In this document: piece after piece, positions 9,733 to 19,113 of the stretch
Position numbering within the stretch: the first letter of the stretch is position 1
Layout: the number at the start of each line of letters is the position of its first letter
Origin: Thalassovita mediterranea
Lineage (GTDB): Bacteria > Pseudomonadota > Alphaproteobacteria > Caulobacterales > Hyphomonadaceae
Assembly (NCBI GenBank): GCA_019448215.1
Contig: CP080408.1
Coordinates: 2,480,001-2,544,000 of the forward strand
Length of the DNA: 64,000 nt
Direction of reading: 5' to 3'
Program-made: the position numbers and the translations under genes
Notes under the pieces: model-generated
Seen by the model: the letters and a program-made list of their open reading frames with translations, nothing else
What the model was told of the DNA's origin: nothing
Databases searched by the model: none

Positions 9733-10905
9733 ATGGAAAAGAACCGCTTTCGCCTCCTGCGTTTCGATAAAGTGACCGAGGATCTGTGGTCGCAATTTCA
9801 CGCGCTGCGCGATGCGCGCCCTCGCTACAATGATCCTTTCTTCGATCCGGAATATGCGCGGCTTGTTTCGCAAGTGCGGCCGGATGCGCGCCTCGGACTG
9901 GCATTTGAGGGCGACGAACTCATCGGTGCCTGGCCGATCCACAGAAGGCCCGGCGCCTGGGCGCGTCCGATAGGTGGGCCGTTCTCCGACTGGCATGGGC
10001 CGGTTCTGTCAGTGAAGACAGATCTTACAGCGCATGCTTTCCTGCGCGGTATGGGCGTGCTCGGCATGTCGAGCTTTGGCTGGTTGCCGCAGGACAGTGA
10101 AAGTGAAGGTCGTCTGACTATTGCAGGCGCAAATATGAGCGACGTCAGTGCTGGCTGGGACAGCTTCATGGAAAATCAGGGCGAGCGCTGGCCCAAGCAT
10201 TTCAAGAAGATGCGCCGGCTTGCCCGCAACATGGAGCGCGATTTCTCCGAAGTCGAATTCCGCTTTGACGACCAGAGTGACGACACGTTCAGCCGCCTCA
10301 TCTTCCTCAAGCGTGAGCAGTTCAGGCGCACAGGCCGCCACGACGTGCTCGGCACGCGTTGGGCCCATCAACTGCTCGACGCGCTTCGTCACCAGAAAGA
10401 TGAAAGCTTCCGGCTGCGACTGATCAGCCTGCATCTCGATGGACAGCATGCTGCCAGTGAACTGGTGCTCCAGTCGCGCAATGTGATGCATGGGTGGATT
10501 ACCGCCTATGAGGCTGATTATGCGCAGTATTCCCCCGGCAATTTCGTTGTCCAGTTCATGCTGGAAGAGATGGCCAACCGTGATGGACCAAAGGTCTATG
10601 ATGCCGGCCCGGGCCTCGACCACTACAAGCGCCACTATTCCAATTTTCAGCTGCCTGTCGGCTCCGGCGTTGTGCGCAGCCGCGCGCTCGCTATCCGGCC
10701 GGACCGTATCCTTGGCTACGCCTGGCGCACGGGCGAGCAGAAGCTGAATGATCGCGTGTCGGGTGTCATGAAATCAGCCCGCCGCCGCCTCGATCAGGTC
10801 TGCATCAGTGAGATCAAACCTGCTGGCCGTCTCATGGGCATTGGCAACTCATTGCGGCGCACTGCGGCAGCTATTGATCTTGCCGACACTAGTGCGTCCA
10901 GTTAA
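9733..10905 (+). CDS. GNAT/FemAB-like acyltransferase (CelD/BcsL type)
   Basis: A 390-residue cytoplasmic protein resembling the GNAT-family proteins annotated as CelD/BcsL, distant relatives of the FemAB peptidoglycan aminoacyltransferases. The second half contains the acyltransferase-like core: a helical segment around FLKREQFRRTGR, the strand with HAASELVLQSRNVMHGWITAYEADYAQYSPG, and the D-x-GPGLDHYKRHYSN segment. Related proteins act in exopolysaccharide and holdfast synthesis in Caulobacterales, so a role in modifying a cell-surface polymer is possible. That is inference, since no polysaccharide genes are nearby. It follows lepB by 73 bases on the same strand. Confidence 0.7.
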   Translation: MEKNRFRLLRFDKVTEDLWSQFHALRDARPRYNDPFFDPEYARLVSQVRPDARLGLAFEGDELIGAWPIHRRPGAWARPIGGPFSDWHGPVLSVKTDLTAHAFLRGMGVLGMSSFGWLPQDSESEGRLTIAGANMSDVSAGWDSFMENQGERWPKHFKKMRRLARNMERDFSEVEFRFDDQSDDTFSRLIFLKREQFRRTGRHDVLGTRWAHQLLDALRHQKDESFRLRLISLHLDGQHAASELVLQSRNVMHGWITAYEADYAQYSPGNFVVQFMLEEMANRDGPKVYDAGPGLDHYKRHYSNFQLPVGSGVVRSRALAIRPDRILGYAWRTGEQKLNDRVSGVMKSARRRLDQVCISEIKPAGRLMGIGNSLRRTAAAIDLADTSASS

Positions 10906-10978
10906 GCGCTTCATCAGTTGAGCCGGTTGTGCGAGTCGTGAAAGGCTCGCCTCCGCTTTCGATTTGGGATGAAGTGTA

Positions 10979-11587
10979 ATGAGTGCAGCCAAGCGCGAAA
11001 AAGCCAAAACAGCGCGCGGGCCGATCATCGTTTCCCGTCATGGCCGTCCAGCTCTGGACCGGACGGCTGGGCCGCGACTGGACTGGCGTGAATACCGCGA
11101 CTGGTGGGACCGCTATGAGATCGGCAGCCTTGCCGAAGGCCAGCAGGCACCTGAGAACCTCAAGGCCGCTGTCGCCGACGCTGATATTGTCCTCAGCTCA
11201 ACAGCGCCCCGTGCAATCGAGACGGCGATACTGGCCTCAGGCCGTGAGCCGGAAACCTTTCCGGTCTTCGTGGAAGCTCCATTGCCACCGCCGCGCCTGC
11301 GCAACCGCAAATATCTTCCAAAGACGTGGAATGTGATCGCCCGTACGGCCTGGCTCTACGGCCACAGCCTTGATGGCGAGAGCAACCGTCAGGCCCGTGA
11401 GCGGGCTAACAAGGCTGCCCAGCATCTGCATGAGGCTGCAGCTGACGGGAAGGTGTACCTTGCCGCGCATGGCTGGTTCAATCGCATGTTGAGACCGGCC
11501 ATGGCGCGTATCGGCTGGGTCTGCGTGCGCGATGGTGGCGACAATTACTGGAGCTACCGCATCTACGAATATCGCGGGAAATCTTGA
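10979..11587 (+). CDS. Histidine phosphatase family protein
   Basis: A 202-residue member of the phosphoglycerate-mutase-like (histidine phosphatase) superfamily. The catalytic RHG motif is at residues 20-22 (IIVSRHGRPAL). A second conserved region, LSSTAPRAIETA, matches the usual S-x-x-x-R-A-x-x-T pattern, and AAHGWFNRML near the C-terminus supplies the second histidine. The substrate is unknown. Located 72 bases upstream of xseB on the same strand, so it may be read into the xseB-ispA-dxs transcript. Confidence 0.83.
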   Translation: MSAAKREKAKTARGPIIVSRHGRPALDRTAGPRLDWREYRDWWDRYEIGSLAEGQQAPENLKAAVADADIVLSSTAPRAIETAILASGREPETFPVFVEAPLPPPRLRNRKYLPKTWNVIARTAWLYGHSLDGESNRQARERANKAAQHLHEAAADGKVYLAAHGWFNRMLRPAMARIGWVCVRDGGDNYWSYRIYEYRGKS

Positions 11588-11659
11588 TCCCTGACCATTG
11601 TGATGCAGCCAGCGCCTGCTTAGGGTGCGGCTGCTCAACGAGTATGAGGACTGGCTCTC

Positions 11660-11908
11660 ATGAGCGATCAGACAGTGACAGACATCGAGAAGATGAGCTT
11701 CGAGCAGGCCCTGCGGGAGCTTGAGACCATTGTACGCCAGCTGGAAGGCGGCGAGGTCGAGCTTGAGAAGTCCATCGAAATCTATGAACGTGGGGCGAAA
11801 CTGAAATCGCACTGCGAAGCCCGGCTGAAAGCGGCAGAGCTCAAGATCGAGCAGATTGTCCAGGGCCCGGATGGCAAACCCACAACCGAAAGCGCAAGCT
11901 TCGAGTAA
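11660..11908 (+). CDS. xseB: Exodeoxyribonuclease VII small subunit
   Basis: An 82-residue small subunit of exonuclease VII, which assembles around XseA to degrade single-stranded DNA. The core FEQALRELETIVRQLEGGEV followed by LEKSIEIYERG is diagnostic of the family, and the length is normal. It starts the conserved xseB-ispA-dxs arrangement, with the ispA start only 10 bases after its stop. Confidence 0.95.
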   Translation: MSDQTVTDIEKMSFEQALRELETIVRQLEGGEVELEKSIEIYERGAKLKSHCEARLKAAELKIEQIVQGPDGKPTTESASFE

Positions 11909-11918
11909 GGAACCGCTT

Positions 11919-12803
11919 ATGGAGTTCGAGACGCGCCTGACCGAGATCGCCGACAAGGTAACGGTCGCGCTGGATCAGCTCATTCCGCCTGCGCAGGGGC
12001 CAGAGGCTGACCTGATGCGGGCGATGCGGCACGCAGCCCTCGCCAACGGCAAGCGGATGCGCCCCTTCTACGTGATTGAGACGGGCGCGCTGTTCGATGC
12101 CGACCATAAGGCGCTCCTGCGGACGGCTGCGGCGCTCGAATGTGTCCACACCTATTCGCTGGTCCATGACGATCTTCCCTGCATGGATGATGACGATCTG
12201 CGCCGGGGCCAGCCGACCGTGCACAAGGCTTTCGACGAAGCGACCGCCGTCCTCGCTGGCGATGCGCTGCTGACGCTCGCCTTCAAGATCCTCGCCAGCG
12301 ACGAGACCCACAACGACCCGGCTGTGCGCCTACGTCTGATTGAGCGTCTCGCTGATGCGTCCGGCGCGACCGGCATGGTCGGCGGCCAGATGATCGACAT
12401 GCTGCAGGAAGCAAGCCCCCGCGACCTCAACACGATCACCCGCATGCAGCGCCTCAAAACCGGCGCGCTCATTTCTTATTCGGTTGAAGCGGGGGCCATC
12501 GTCGGCGGTGCGAGCGCCAATGCCAAGCACGCGCTTGCTGGATTTGCGCAGGACCTCGGTCTCGCCTACCAGATTGCAGATGACCTTCTCGACGCCACGG
12601 GTGACCAGGAGGTTGTCGGAAAAACGCTGCGCAGCGACGAAGCCGCCGGCAAGGCGAACTTTGTGACCATTCTGGGGATTGAGGGCGCGCGCGAACGCAT
12701 AAATCTTCTTGCAGCACAGGCTCGCCAGCACCTCGATTTTTTCCGTGGTCGCGCCAATATCCTGCTGCAATCGGTTGATTATGTTCTGGACAGGACACGC
12801 TAA
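11919..12803 (+). CDS. ispA: Farnesyl diphosphate synthase (polyprenyl synthetase)
   Basis: A 294-residue short-chain prenyl transferase that condenses IPP with DMAPP and GPP to give farnesyl diphosphate. The first aspartate-rich motif DDLPCMDDDD begins at residue 84 and the second, DDLLD, at 221. GKRMRP, QPTVHK and GGQMIDM are also present. The FARM and the residues before it fit a C15-type product. The ATG at 11919 is chosen because residues upstream overlap xseB out of frame and are not family-like. Acts in the cytoplasm, directly upstream of dxs, which supplies its precursors. Confidence 0.95.
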   Translation: MEFETRLTEIADKVTVALDQLIPPAQGPEADLMRAMRHAALANGKRMRPFYVIETGALFDADHKALLRTAAALECVHTYSLVHDDLPCMDDDDLRRGQPTVHKAFDEATAVLAGDALLTLAFKILASDETHNDPAVRLRLIERLADASGATGMVGGQMIDMLQEASPRDLNTITRMQRLKTGALISYSVEAGAIVGGASANAKHALAGFAQDLGLAYQIADDLLDATGDQEVVGKTLRSDEAAGKANFVTILGIEGARERINLLAAQARQHLDFFRGRANILLQSVDYVLDRTR

Positions 12804-12851
12804 GGACTGTCTGAACGCAAAAAAGACTGTCCGTTGAAAGGACCCGGCTGC

Positions 12852-14774
12852 ATGAGCTTGCCTGCGAAAACCCGCCTTCTTGATACGATCAATTCCCCGG
12901 CTGATCTGAAGTCTCGCTCACGCGAGGATCTGAAGCAGATTGCTGATGAACTGCGTGCGGAAGTGATCGACGCAGTGTCCGGCACTGGCGGTCACCTCGG
13001 TGCAGGTCTCGGCGTGGTTGAGCTGACGCTTGCCATTCACGCCATTTTCGACACGCCATCCGACAAGCTCATCTTTGACGTCGGTCACCAGTGCTATCCC
13101 CATAAGATCCTGACGGGTCGCAAGGACCGTATCCGCACGCTTCGCCAGGGCGGCGGGCTTTCCGGCTTCACCAAGCGCGATGAGAGCGAATACGACCCGT
13201 TCGGCGCCGCTCACGCGTCGACGTCCATTTCGGCTGGCCTCGGTTTCGCGAAATCGCGCGACCTGCAGGAAAAGGACAACAAGGTCGTCTGCGTCATTGG
13301 TGACGGCGCCATGTCCGCCGGCATGGCCTATGAGGCGATGAACAATGCAGGCTCTGACCTGAGCGACATGCTCGTCATCCTGAACGACAATGACATGTCC
13401 ATTGCGCCGCCGGTCGGCGCGATGAGTCATTACCTGTCGAAGCTCGTTTCCTCGCGCTCCTATCGGGGGCTGCGCAAGTTTGCCAAATCCATCGCCAAGC
13501 CGATCGGTCTGGAAAGCCAGGCCCGCAAGGCTGAGGAATACCTTCGCGGCTTCGCCATGGGCGGCACGATGTTCGAGGAGCTTGGTTTCTACTATGTCGG
13601 CCCGATCGACGGCCATGACCTCGACGTGCTCCTGCCAGTGCTTGAGAACTGCAAGGCAATGGAAACCGGCCCGGTCCTGCTTCACGTCGTGACGCAGAAG
13701 GGCAAGGGGTATGAGCCGGCCGAGAACTCCGCCGACAAGTATCACGGCGTCGCAAAGTTCAATGTCGTCACAGGCGAGCAGCAGAAATCCGCCGGCGGTC
13801 CGCCTGCCTACACGAAGGTCTTCGCAAAGGCCCTGATCGAGGAAGCGCGCCGCGACGACAAGATTGTCGGCATCACGGCTGCCATGCCGGGCGGCACAGG
13901 CATGGACCTGTTCGAGCAGGAATTTCCTGAGCGCATGTTCGATGTCGGTATCGCCGAACAGCACGCTGTGACCTTCGCTGCCGGTCTCGCCGCTGACGGC
14001 ATGAAGCCGTTCGCAGCGATCTATTCGACCTTCCTCCAGCGCGGCTATGACCAGGTCGTCCACGATGTGGCGATCCAACGTCTTCCGGTCCGCTTCGCGA
14101 TTGACCGTGCCGGTCTCGTCGGTGCCGACGGCCCGACCCATGCTGGCAGCTTCGATATCGGTTTCCTCGGCGCACTGCCGGGCATGGTCTGCATGGCCGC
14201 GGCCGATGAAGCCGAACTGGTGAACATGGTCCGCACGGCTGTCGAGATTGACGACCGGCCGAGCGCCTTCCGCTATCCACGCGGCAATGGCATCGGCATT
14301 GAGCTTCCTGCCCAGCCGAAAGCACTCGAGATCGGCAAGGGCCGTATCGTGCGCGAAGGCTCCACGATTGCGTTGCTGTCCTTCGGTGCACGCCTGCAGG
14401 AATGCCTGAAAGCGGCTGAAATGCTCGCTGCGCAGGGCCTTTCCTGCACCGTGGCGGATGCACGCTTCGCCAAGCCTCTGGATGAGGAGCTGGTGAACCG
14501 TCTGGCCCGCGAACACGAAGTGCTCCTCACCGTGGAAGAAGGCGCGCGCGGCGGTTTTGGCGCGTTCGTGCTGCATCATCTCGCGGAGACAAATGCCTTC
14601 GATAACGGCCTCAAGGTCCGCACGCTTCACCTGCCGGACATCTTCCAGGATCAGGACAAGCCAGAGATCATGTATGCGCAGGCAGGCCTCGATGCACACA
14701 GCATCGCGACCCGTGCAATCGATGCTCTCGGGCGTGGTGATATGCGTGAAATCGACCGCTTCGCGCGCGCCTGA
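12852..14774 (+). CDS. dxs: 1-deoxy-D-xylulose-5-phosphate synthase
   Basis: A 640-residue thiamine-diphosphate enzyme joining pyruvate and glyceraldehyde-3-phosphate, the first step of the MEP isoprenoid pathway. The TPP-binding region runs from GDGAMSAG (150-157) to LNDNDMSI. The transketolase-type glutamate lies in [15 protein letters not shown], and [15 protein letters not shown] is a DXS hallmark. The ATG at 12852 has AAAGGA nine bases upstream; a TTG 18 bases earlier is less likely. Last gene of the xseB-ispA-dxs cluster. Confidence 0.97.
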   Translation: MSLPAKTRLLDTINSPADLKSRSREDLKQIADELRAEVIDAVSGTGGHLGAGLGVVELTLAIHAIFDTPSDKLIFDVGHQCYPHKILTGRKDRIRTLRQGGGLSGFTKRDESEYDPFGAAHASTSISAGLGFAKSRDLQEKDNKVVCVIGDGAMSAGMAYEAMNNAGSDLSDMLVILNDNDMSIAPPVGAMSHYLSKLVSSRSYRGLRKFAKSIAKPIGLESQARKAEEYLRGFAMGGTMFEELGFYYVGPIDGHDLDVLLPVLENCKAMETGPVLLHVVTQKGKGYEPAENSADKYHGVAKFNVVTGEQQKSAGGPPAYTKVFAKALIEEARRDDKIVGITAAMPGGTGMDLFEQEFPERMFDVGIAEQHAVTFAAGLAADGMKPFAAIYSTFLQRGYDQVVHDVAIQRLPVRFAIDRAGLVGADGPTHAGSFDIGFLGALPGMVCMAAADEAELVNMVRTAVEIDDRPSAFRYPRGNGIGIELPAQPKALEIGKGRIVREGSTIALLSFGARLQECLKAAEMLAAQGLSCTVADARFAKPLDEELVNRLAREHEVLLTVEEGARGGFGAFVLHHLAETNAFDNGLKVRTLHLPDIFQDQDKPEIMYAQAGLDAHSIATRAIDALGRGDMREIDRFARA

Positions 14775-14861
14775 CGCTTTAGCCGATTTTCTGCCTAACT
14801 TTTCGGTTAGCCCGTTTGCCATGACGGCGGCTACAGATATGGTCGCTACAAATCGGTTTCC

Positions 14862-15539
14862 ATGAGGAAGACAATGAGATCTCTAGTGCTCGCCGCAATC
14901 GGCGCTTTCATGCTGGTCGGCTGTGAAACTGTCCCAGTCGAAGTGAACATGCAGCCATCGGCGTTCCAGACGGCCGTGTCGCGGGCGACCTCTGCCTGGC
15001 ACCCATATGCGGGCATCGAAGATCTCAACACGATGCTGGAAACCCAGACGCTTTCCACGGCCCAGCGTGCGCGCGTCCTGTATGAGCGTGGCCGCATCCG
15101 CACCGAAAACGCGATCGAACTGCCAAACGGCATCCAGGACCTGCAGCAGGCCACAGAACTTGAGGCGACCATCGTGCCGGAAGAGGGCGTCGCCCCCATG
15201 CAGCCAATCCCGGACACCTCCTCCATGATCCGTATCGCCGAAGCCAAGCTCCAGCTGTCGCGCGCCCGCCTCGCAGGCCTCCAGACGCTGCCGCAATGGT
15301 TCGACGACAAGGTCGCTGTTTCCGAAGTCGCCGAGGCGGCAGAGCGCTATCGCACCTCTGGCCTTGCCCCAGACCCATTCGATGCGGGCCTGCTCGAGGC
15401 AGCTGGCTATCTCTGCCGCAATGACGGAGCCGGCGCTGGCAAGTGGCAGCTTGGCGAGAACACCAGCCACCTCTCCGATCTGGATTGGTGCCCGGCACCG
15501 ACCGCTGCTCCAGCGCCAACGCCGCAGGCTTCTTCCTAG
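14862..15539 (+). CDS. Predicted lipoprotein, unknown function
   Basis: A 225-residue protein with a lipoprotein signal: a short charged start, a hydrophobic core and the lipobox LVGC with Cys21. The residue after the cysteine is Glu, so outer-membrane sorting is plausible. The middle (residues 50-115) is helical and tetratricopeptide-like (TAQRARVLYERGRIR), consistent with a small TPR fold, and the tail is Pro/Ala-rich (TAAPAPTPQ). Two further cysteines occur near the C-terminus. I do not recognise a named family. It stands between dxs and an acyl-CoA synthetase operon. Confidence 0.7.
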   Translation: MRKTMRSLVLAAIGAFMLVGCETVPVEVNMQPSAFQTAVSRATSAWHPYAGIEDLNTMLETQTLSTAQRARVLYERGRIRTENAIELPNGIQDLQQATELEATIVPEEGVAPMQPIPDTSSMIRIAEAKLQLSRARLAGLQTLPQWFDDKVAVSEVAEAAERYRTSGLAPDPFDAGLLEAAGYLCRNDGAGAGKWQLGENTSHLSDLDWCPAPTAAPAPTPQASS

Positions 15540-15659
15540 CGCATCACTCCCCGGTTTTTTGGACGGATTTCGGCCTGTATGCGACAGGTCGCACTTCCAT
15601 GACTGGCGTGCTCGTGATTGAGTGCGCGCGACCTATCAAAACTATTAGGGAGTTACGTC

Positions 15660-17405
15660 ATGGCCGCTGATGCCGCACCCGCCTGGCCTGCAATGACTAT
15701 TGCGCAGGCGAATGAAATGCTTGCCCAGCCAGGAACGCCGCTTGCCGTTGCAGAAGGCGAGATTAATGGCGTGACCATGCGCTATTACCCTGAGGCGCCG
15801 CCGACGCTCCGTTTCCTCGTGGAGGCGTCGCAGGCGCATGGCGAGCGTACCTTCCTCGTCTATGAGAATGAGCGCGTGACCTTCAACGCACATTGGCGGG
15901 CCGTCAGCCATTTCGCCCATGTCCTGAAGTCCGAGTTCAACGTGCAGAAGGGCGACCGCGTCGCCATCATCATGCGCAACTATCCACAATGGCCGGTTGC
16001 CTTCTTCGCGGCGCTCAGCATTGGCGCAATCGCAACGCCAATGAACTCATGGTGGACCGGCGAGGAGCTTGAATACGGCCTCCAGAATGCCGGCGTGAAG
16101 GTCGCGGTCGTCGATCCGCAGATCTTTGAGCGCATGCGTGAGCACATGTCTGGCCTCTCTGATCTGGAAGCCGTCATCATCGCGCGCGAAACCGAAGAAG
16201 AGCGCAACAATCCGCGCGTCCACAATTTCGAGAGCTTCATTGGTGAGCCGAACAGCTGGGCCGACCTTGAGAATAAAGGCCTTCCTGAAATCGATCTCGG
16301 CCCGGATGATGACGCGACCATCATGTACACGTCCGGCACGACAGGTAAGCCCAAGGGCGCGCTGGCGACCCACCGCGCCGTCATCTCGAACTTCCTCAAC
16401 TCCATGACCTGTCAGGCGCGCATGTTCCTGCGCCGCGGTGAGCAGCCCCCCGAGCCGGATCCGAACGAGCAGCGCGCGACGCTTCTTTCCATCCCATTCT
16501 TCCATGCGACCGGCTCATTCGCCGTTCTCATCCCCACGCTGCTGCGCGGTGATAAGATCGTCAGCATGTACAAATGGGATGCAGGCAAGGCGCTGCCGAT
16601 CATCGAAGCGGAGAAGATCTCCACCATTGGCGGCGTGCCGGCCATTGCATGGCAAGTGCTCGAGCACCCGGACCGCGACAAGTATGATCTCTCCTCGATC
16701 CTCGCCGTTTCCTATGGCGGTGCGCCGTCTGCGCCAGAGCTTGTCGCGACGATCAAGAAGCGCTTCCCGGAAGCCATGCCCGGCAATGGCTGGGGCATGA
16801 CAGAGACGTGCGCCACAGCGACCCTGAATATCGGTGAAGACTATGTCCACCGCCCGACCAGCGCGGGCGCCCCGCCGAAAGCGGTCGAGCTGAAAGTCGT
16901 CAGCCCGGACGGCGACACCCTGCCGCCAGGCGAGGTTGGTGAGCTTTGGTGCAAGAGCCCGGCAAACTGCAAGGGATACTGGAACCGCCCGGATGCAACC
17001 GCCGAGACCTTCAAAGATGGCTGGGTTGTCACCGGCGACCTGGCCCGCCTCGATGAGGACGGTTTCCTCTTCCTCGTCGACCGCGCCAAGGACATGCTGA
17101 TCCGCGGCGGTGAGAACATCTACTGTATCGAGGTCGAGAACGCCCTTTATGACCACCCGGCGGTCATGGACGCATCTGTTGTCGGCATTCCGCACAAGGT
17201 GCTGGGTGAGGAAGTTGGCGCCGTGGTCCAGCTGAAGCCCGGCAAGTCCGTGACGCAGGATGAGCTTCGCGCGCACGTCGCCAGCCAGCTCGCGGCCTTC
17301 AAGGTCCCGGTGGAGATCAAGTTCCAGGATGAGCCGCTTCCGCGCAACGCCAATGGCAAGATCCTGAAGCCGGCCCTGCGAGAGCAGTTTACGCCGCGCA
17401 GCTAG
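15660..17405 (+). CDS. Acyl-CoA synthetase (AMP-dependent ligase)
   Basis: A 581-residue adenylate-forming enzyme that activates a carboxylic acid, probably a fatty acid, to its CoA ester. The ATP-binding motif is TIMYTSGTTGKPKGA. GWGMTETCATATLN, the hinge motif in DRAKDMLIRGGENIYCIEVE and the C-terminal lysine region PRNANGKILKPAL are all intact. The ATG at 15660 has TAGGGAG just upstream, while the in-frame extension to 15618 has no good ribosome site. It leads an operon with an aldo-keto reductase (15-base gap) and a methyltransferase. Substrate chain length is not determinable. Confidence 0.93.
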   Translation: MAADAAPAWPAMTIAQANEMLAQPGTPLAVAEGEINGVTMRYYPEAPPTLRFLVEASQAHGERTFLVYENERVTFNAHWRAVSHFAHVLKSEFNVQKGDRVAIIMRNYPQWPVAFFAALSIGAIATPMNSWWTGEELEYGLQNAGVKVAVVDPQIFERMREHMSGLSDLEAVIIARETEEERNNPRVHNFESFIGEPNSWADLENKGLPEIDLGPDDDATIMYTSGTTGKPKGALATHRAVISNFLNSMTCQARMFLRRGEQPPEPDPNEQRATLLSIPFFHATGSFAVLIPTLLRGDKIVSMYKWDAGKALPIIEAEKISTIGGVPAIAWQVLEHPDRDKYDLSSILAVSYGGAPSAPELVATIKKRFPEAMPGNGWGMTETCATATLNIGEDYVHRPTSAGAPPKAVELKVVSPDGDTLPPGEVGELWCKSPANCKGYWNRPDATAETFKDGWVVTGDLARLDEDGFLFLVDRAKDMLIRGGENIYCIEVENALYDHPAVMDASVVGIPHKVLGEEVGAVVQLKPGKSVTQDELRAHVASQLAAFKVPVEIKFQDEPLPRNANGKILKPALREQFTPRS

Positions 17406-17420
17406 GCAGAAAGGGACGCC

Positions 17421-18428
17421 ATGACGGACCGCAAGATTGGTGACACGATGGTCTGGCCCATCGGGCTTGGCTGTATGAACCTCAGCCATGCCTATGGGCC
17501 ACCAACGGCACTCGAAGAGGCCTCGGCCCTGCTCAACGGCGCACTCGATCAGGGCTGCAACTTCCTCGACACGGCAACGATTTACGGCGCCGGCACGAAT
17601 GAGGAACTGATTGCATCCTCAATCGGTCATCGGCGCAATGAGTACTTCCTCGCCAGTAAATGCGTGCTGGCGGTGAAGGATGGCAAGCGCGTGCTCGATG
17701 CGCGCCCAGAGTCGATCAAGGCGGCTTGCGACGCCAGCCTGAAGCGGCTCAATACGGACGTCATTGATCTCTATTACATGCACCGCCCGGACCCGAATGT
17801 GCCGATCGAGGACTCGGTCGGCGCGCTGTCTGAGCTAGTTGATGCAGGCAAGATCCGCTTCGTCGGTCTCAGCGAGATGGGGGCAGGGCTGGTGCGCCGG
17901 GCACATGCCGTGCACCCGATTGCCGCGCTTCAGACTGAGTATTCACTCTGGGTCCGCAATCCGGAGATTGCCGTGCTGGAGCTCTGCAAGGAGCTCGACA
18001 TCGCCTTCGTGGCCTTCTCGCCAGTCGGCCGCGGCTTCCTTGCGGACCCGCCCTATGATCCGGCGAATATGCAGGACGGCGATATGCGCCGGCTCTTCCC
18101 GCGCTTCTCAGCGGAGAATTATCCCGGCAATCTCGCTTTGCTTGAGCAGGCACGCAGCCTCGCCTCGGAAGTCGGCTGCACCGTGGCGCAACTCGCGCTC
18201 GCCTGGCTGCTGGCGAAGGGAGATCACGTCCTCCCGATCCCCGGTACGACGCGTACAGATCACCTGAAAGACAATATCGAAGCAGGCCGCATCACGCTCC
18301 CGGCGCATATTGTTGAACAGCTCGATGCGCATTTCACGCCGCAGTCAGCGGTCGGTCCGCGCTATGCACCGCCAATGCAGGCAACGGTGGATACCGAGCG
18401 GTTCGAATTTGAGCGGGACGAGGCCTGA
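17421..18428 (+). CDS. Aldo/keto reductase
   Basis: A 335-residue NADPH-dependent TIM-barrel oxidoreductase. The catalytic tetrad is complete: Asp50 and Tyr55 in FLDTATIYGAGTNEELI, Lys80 in YFLASKC and His121 in YYMHRPDP. The C-terminal cofactor region (LPIPGTTRTDHLKDN) is present. It resembles the AKR groups that reduce aldehydes and ketones of xenobiotic origin. The stop codon abuts the start of the next gene (TGA|ATG), so translation is probably coupled. Confidence 0.92.
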   Translation: MTDRKIGDTMVWPIGLGCMNLSHAYGPPTALEEASALLNGALDQGCNFLDTATIYGAGTNEELIASSIGHRRNEYFLASKCVLAVKDGKRVLDARPESIKAACDASLKRLNTDVIDLYYMHRPDPNVPIEDSVGALSELVDAGKIRFVGLSEMGAGLVRRAHAVHPIAALQTEYSLWVRNPEIAVLELCKELDIAFVAFSPVGRGFLADPPYDPANMQDGDMRRLFPRFSAENYPGNLALLEQARSLASEVGCTVAQLALAWLLAKGDHVLPIPGTTRTDHLKDNIEAGRITLPAHIVEQLDAHFTPQSAVGPRYAPPMQATVDTERFEFERDEA

Positions 18429-19112
18429 ATGTCAGGCGACCAAGACGATATCGGCTCCAGCGGCAAATCCGTCGCGCTTGAGGCCCGCAATACCGGCGAG
18501 GACGGACGGCGCTATTCGCCATCGGCTGCGCGAAACGGCGAGGCGATCGGTGACGTGCTCGCCGCGAATATGCCGATTGATGGCCAGATTCTCGAAATCG
18601 CGTCCGGCACCGGTGAGCATGGCGCCCGGTTTGTTGAGCGTTTTCCAGAGCTTCGCTGGACTTACTCAGATCTCGACGAGATCAGCATGGCCAGCCAGGC
18701 CGCATGGGTGACGCACGCCAAGGCGGGTGACAGGCTTTCTGGTCCCGTCCGTATCGATGCTTCGGAGGAGAATTGGGGCGAAGCTGAGCGCCCGGGGAGC
18801 TTTGACGGCATCTTCTGCGCCAACATGGTCCACATCGCGCCGTTTGAAGCTGCCGAAGGCCTCGTCAAAGGGGCCGGGCGTCTTCTGAAGCCGGGCGGCA
18901 AGCTCATGCTCTACGGGCCATTTGCGCAGGATGGTGAAATCGCGCCGTCCAATGCTGCCTTCAGCGAAGACCTGAAGCGCCGCGACCAGAGCTGGGGCGT
19001 GCGCGACCTTGTGCAGGAAGTCCTGCCACTGGCCGTGAGGGCTGGCCTGACACTTGAGACCATCGTCGACATGCCCGCCAATAATCTGAGCGTCATTTTC
19101 CGCAAGGGATAA
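18429..19112 (+). CDS. DUF938 SAM-dependent methyltransferase-like protein
   Basis: A 227-residue class I methyltransferase fold. The SAM-binding motif I is ILEIASGTGEHGARF, followed by the acidic YSDLD at the end of strand 2 and the motif FDGIFCANMVHIAPF. The conserved opening (ARNTGEDGRRYSPSAARNG) is characteristic of DUF938 proteins. The methylated substrate is not known. The gene directly abuts the aldo-keto reductase and converges on zntB with one base between stop codons. Confidence 0.85.
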   Translation: MSGDQDDIGSSGKSVALEARNTGEDGRRYSPSAARNGEAIGDVLAANMPIDGQILEIASGTGEHGARFVERFPELRWTYSDLDEISMASQAAWVTHAKAGDRLSGPVRIDASEENWGEAERPGSFDGIFCANMVHIAPFEAAEGLVKGAGRLLKPGGKLMLYGPFAQDGEIAPSNAAFSEDLKRRDQSWGVRDLVQEVLPLAVRAGLTLETIVDMPANNLSVIFRKG

Positions 19113-19113
19113 T

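Noticed and set aside
12918-14822. 634-codon open frame antisense to dxs
   Set aside because: Shadow of a strongly conserved enzyme gene; its translation matches no family that I know.
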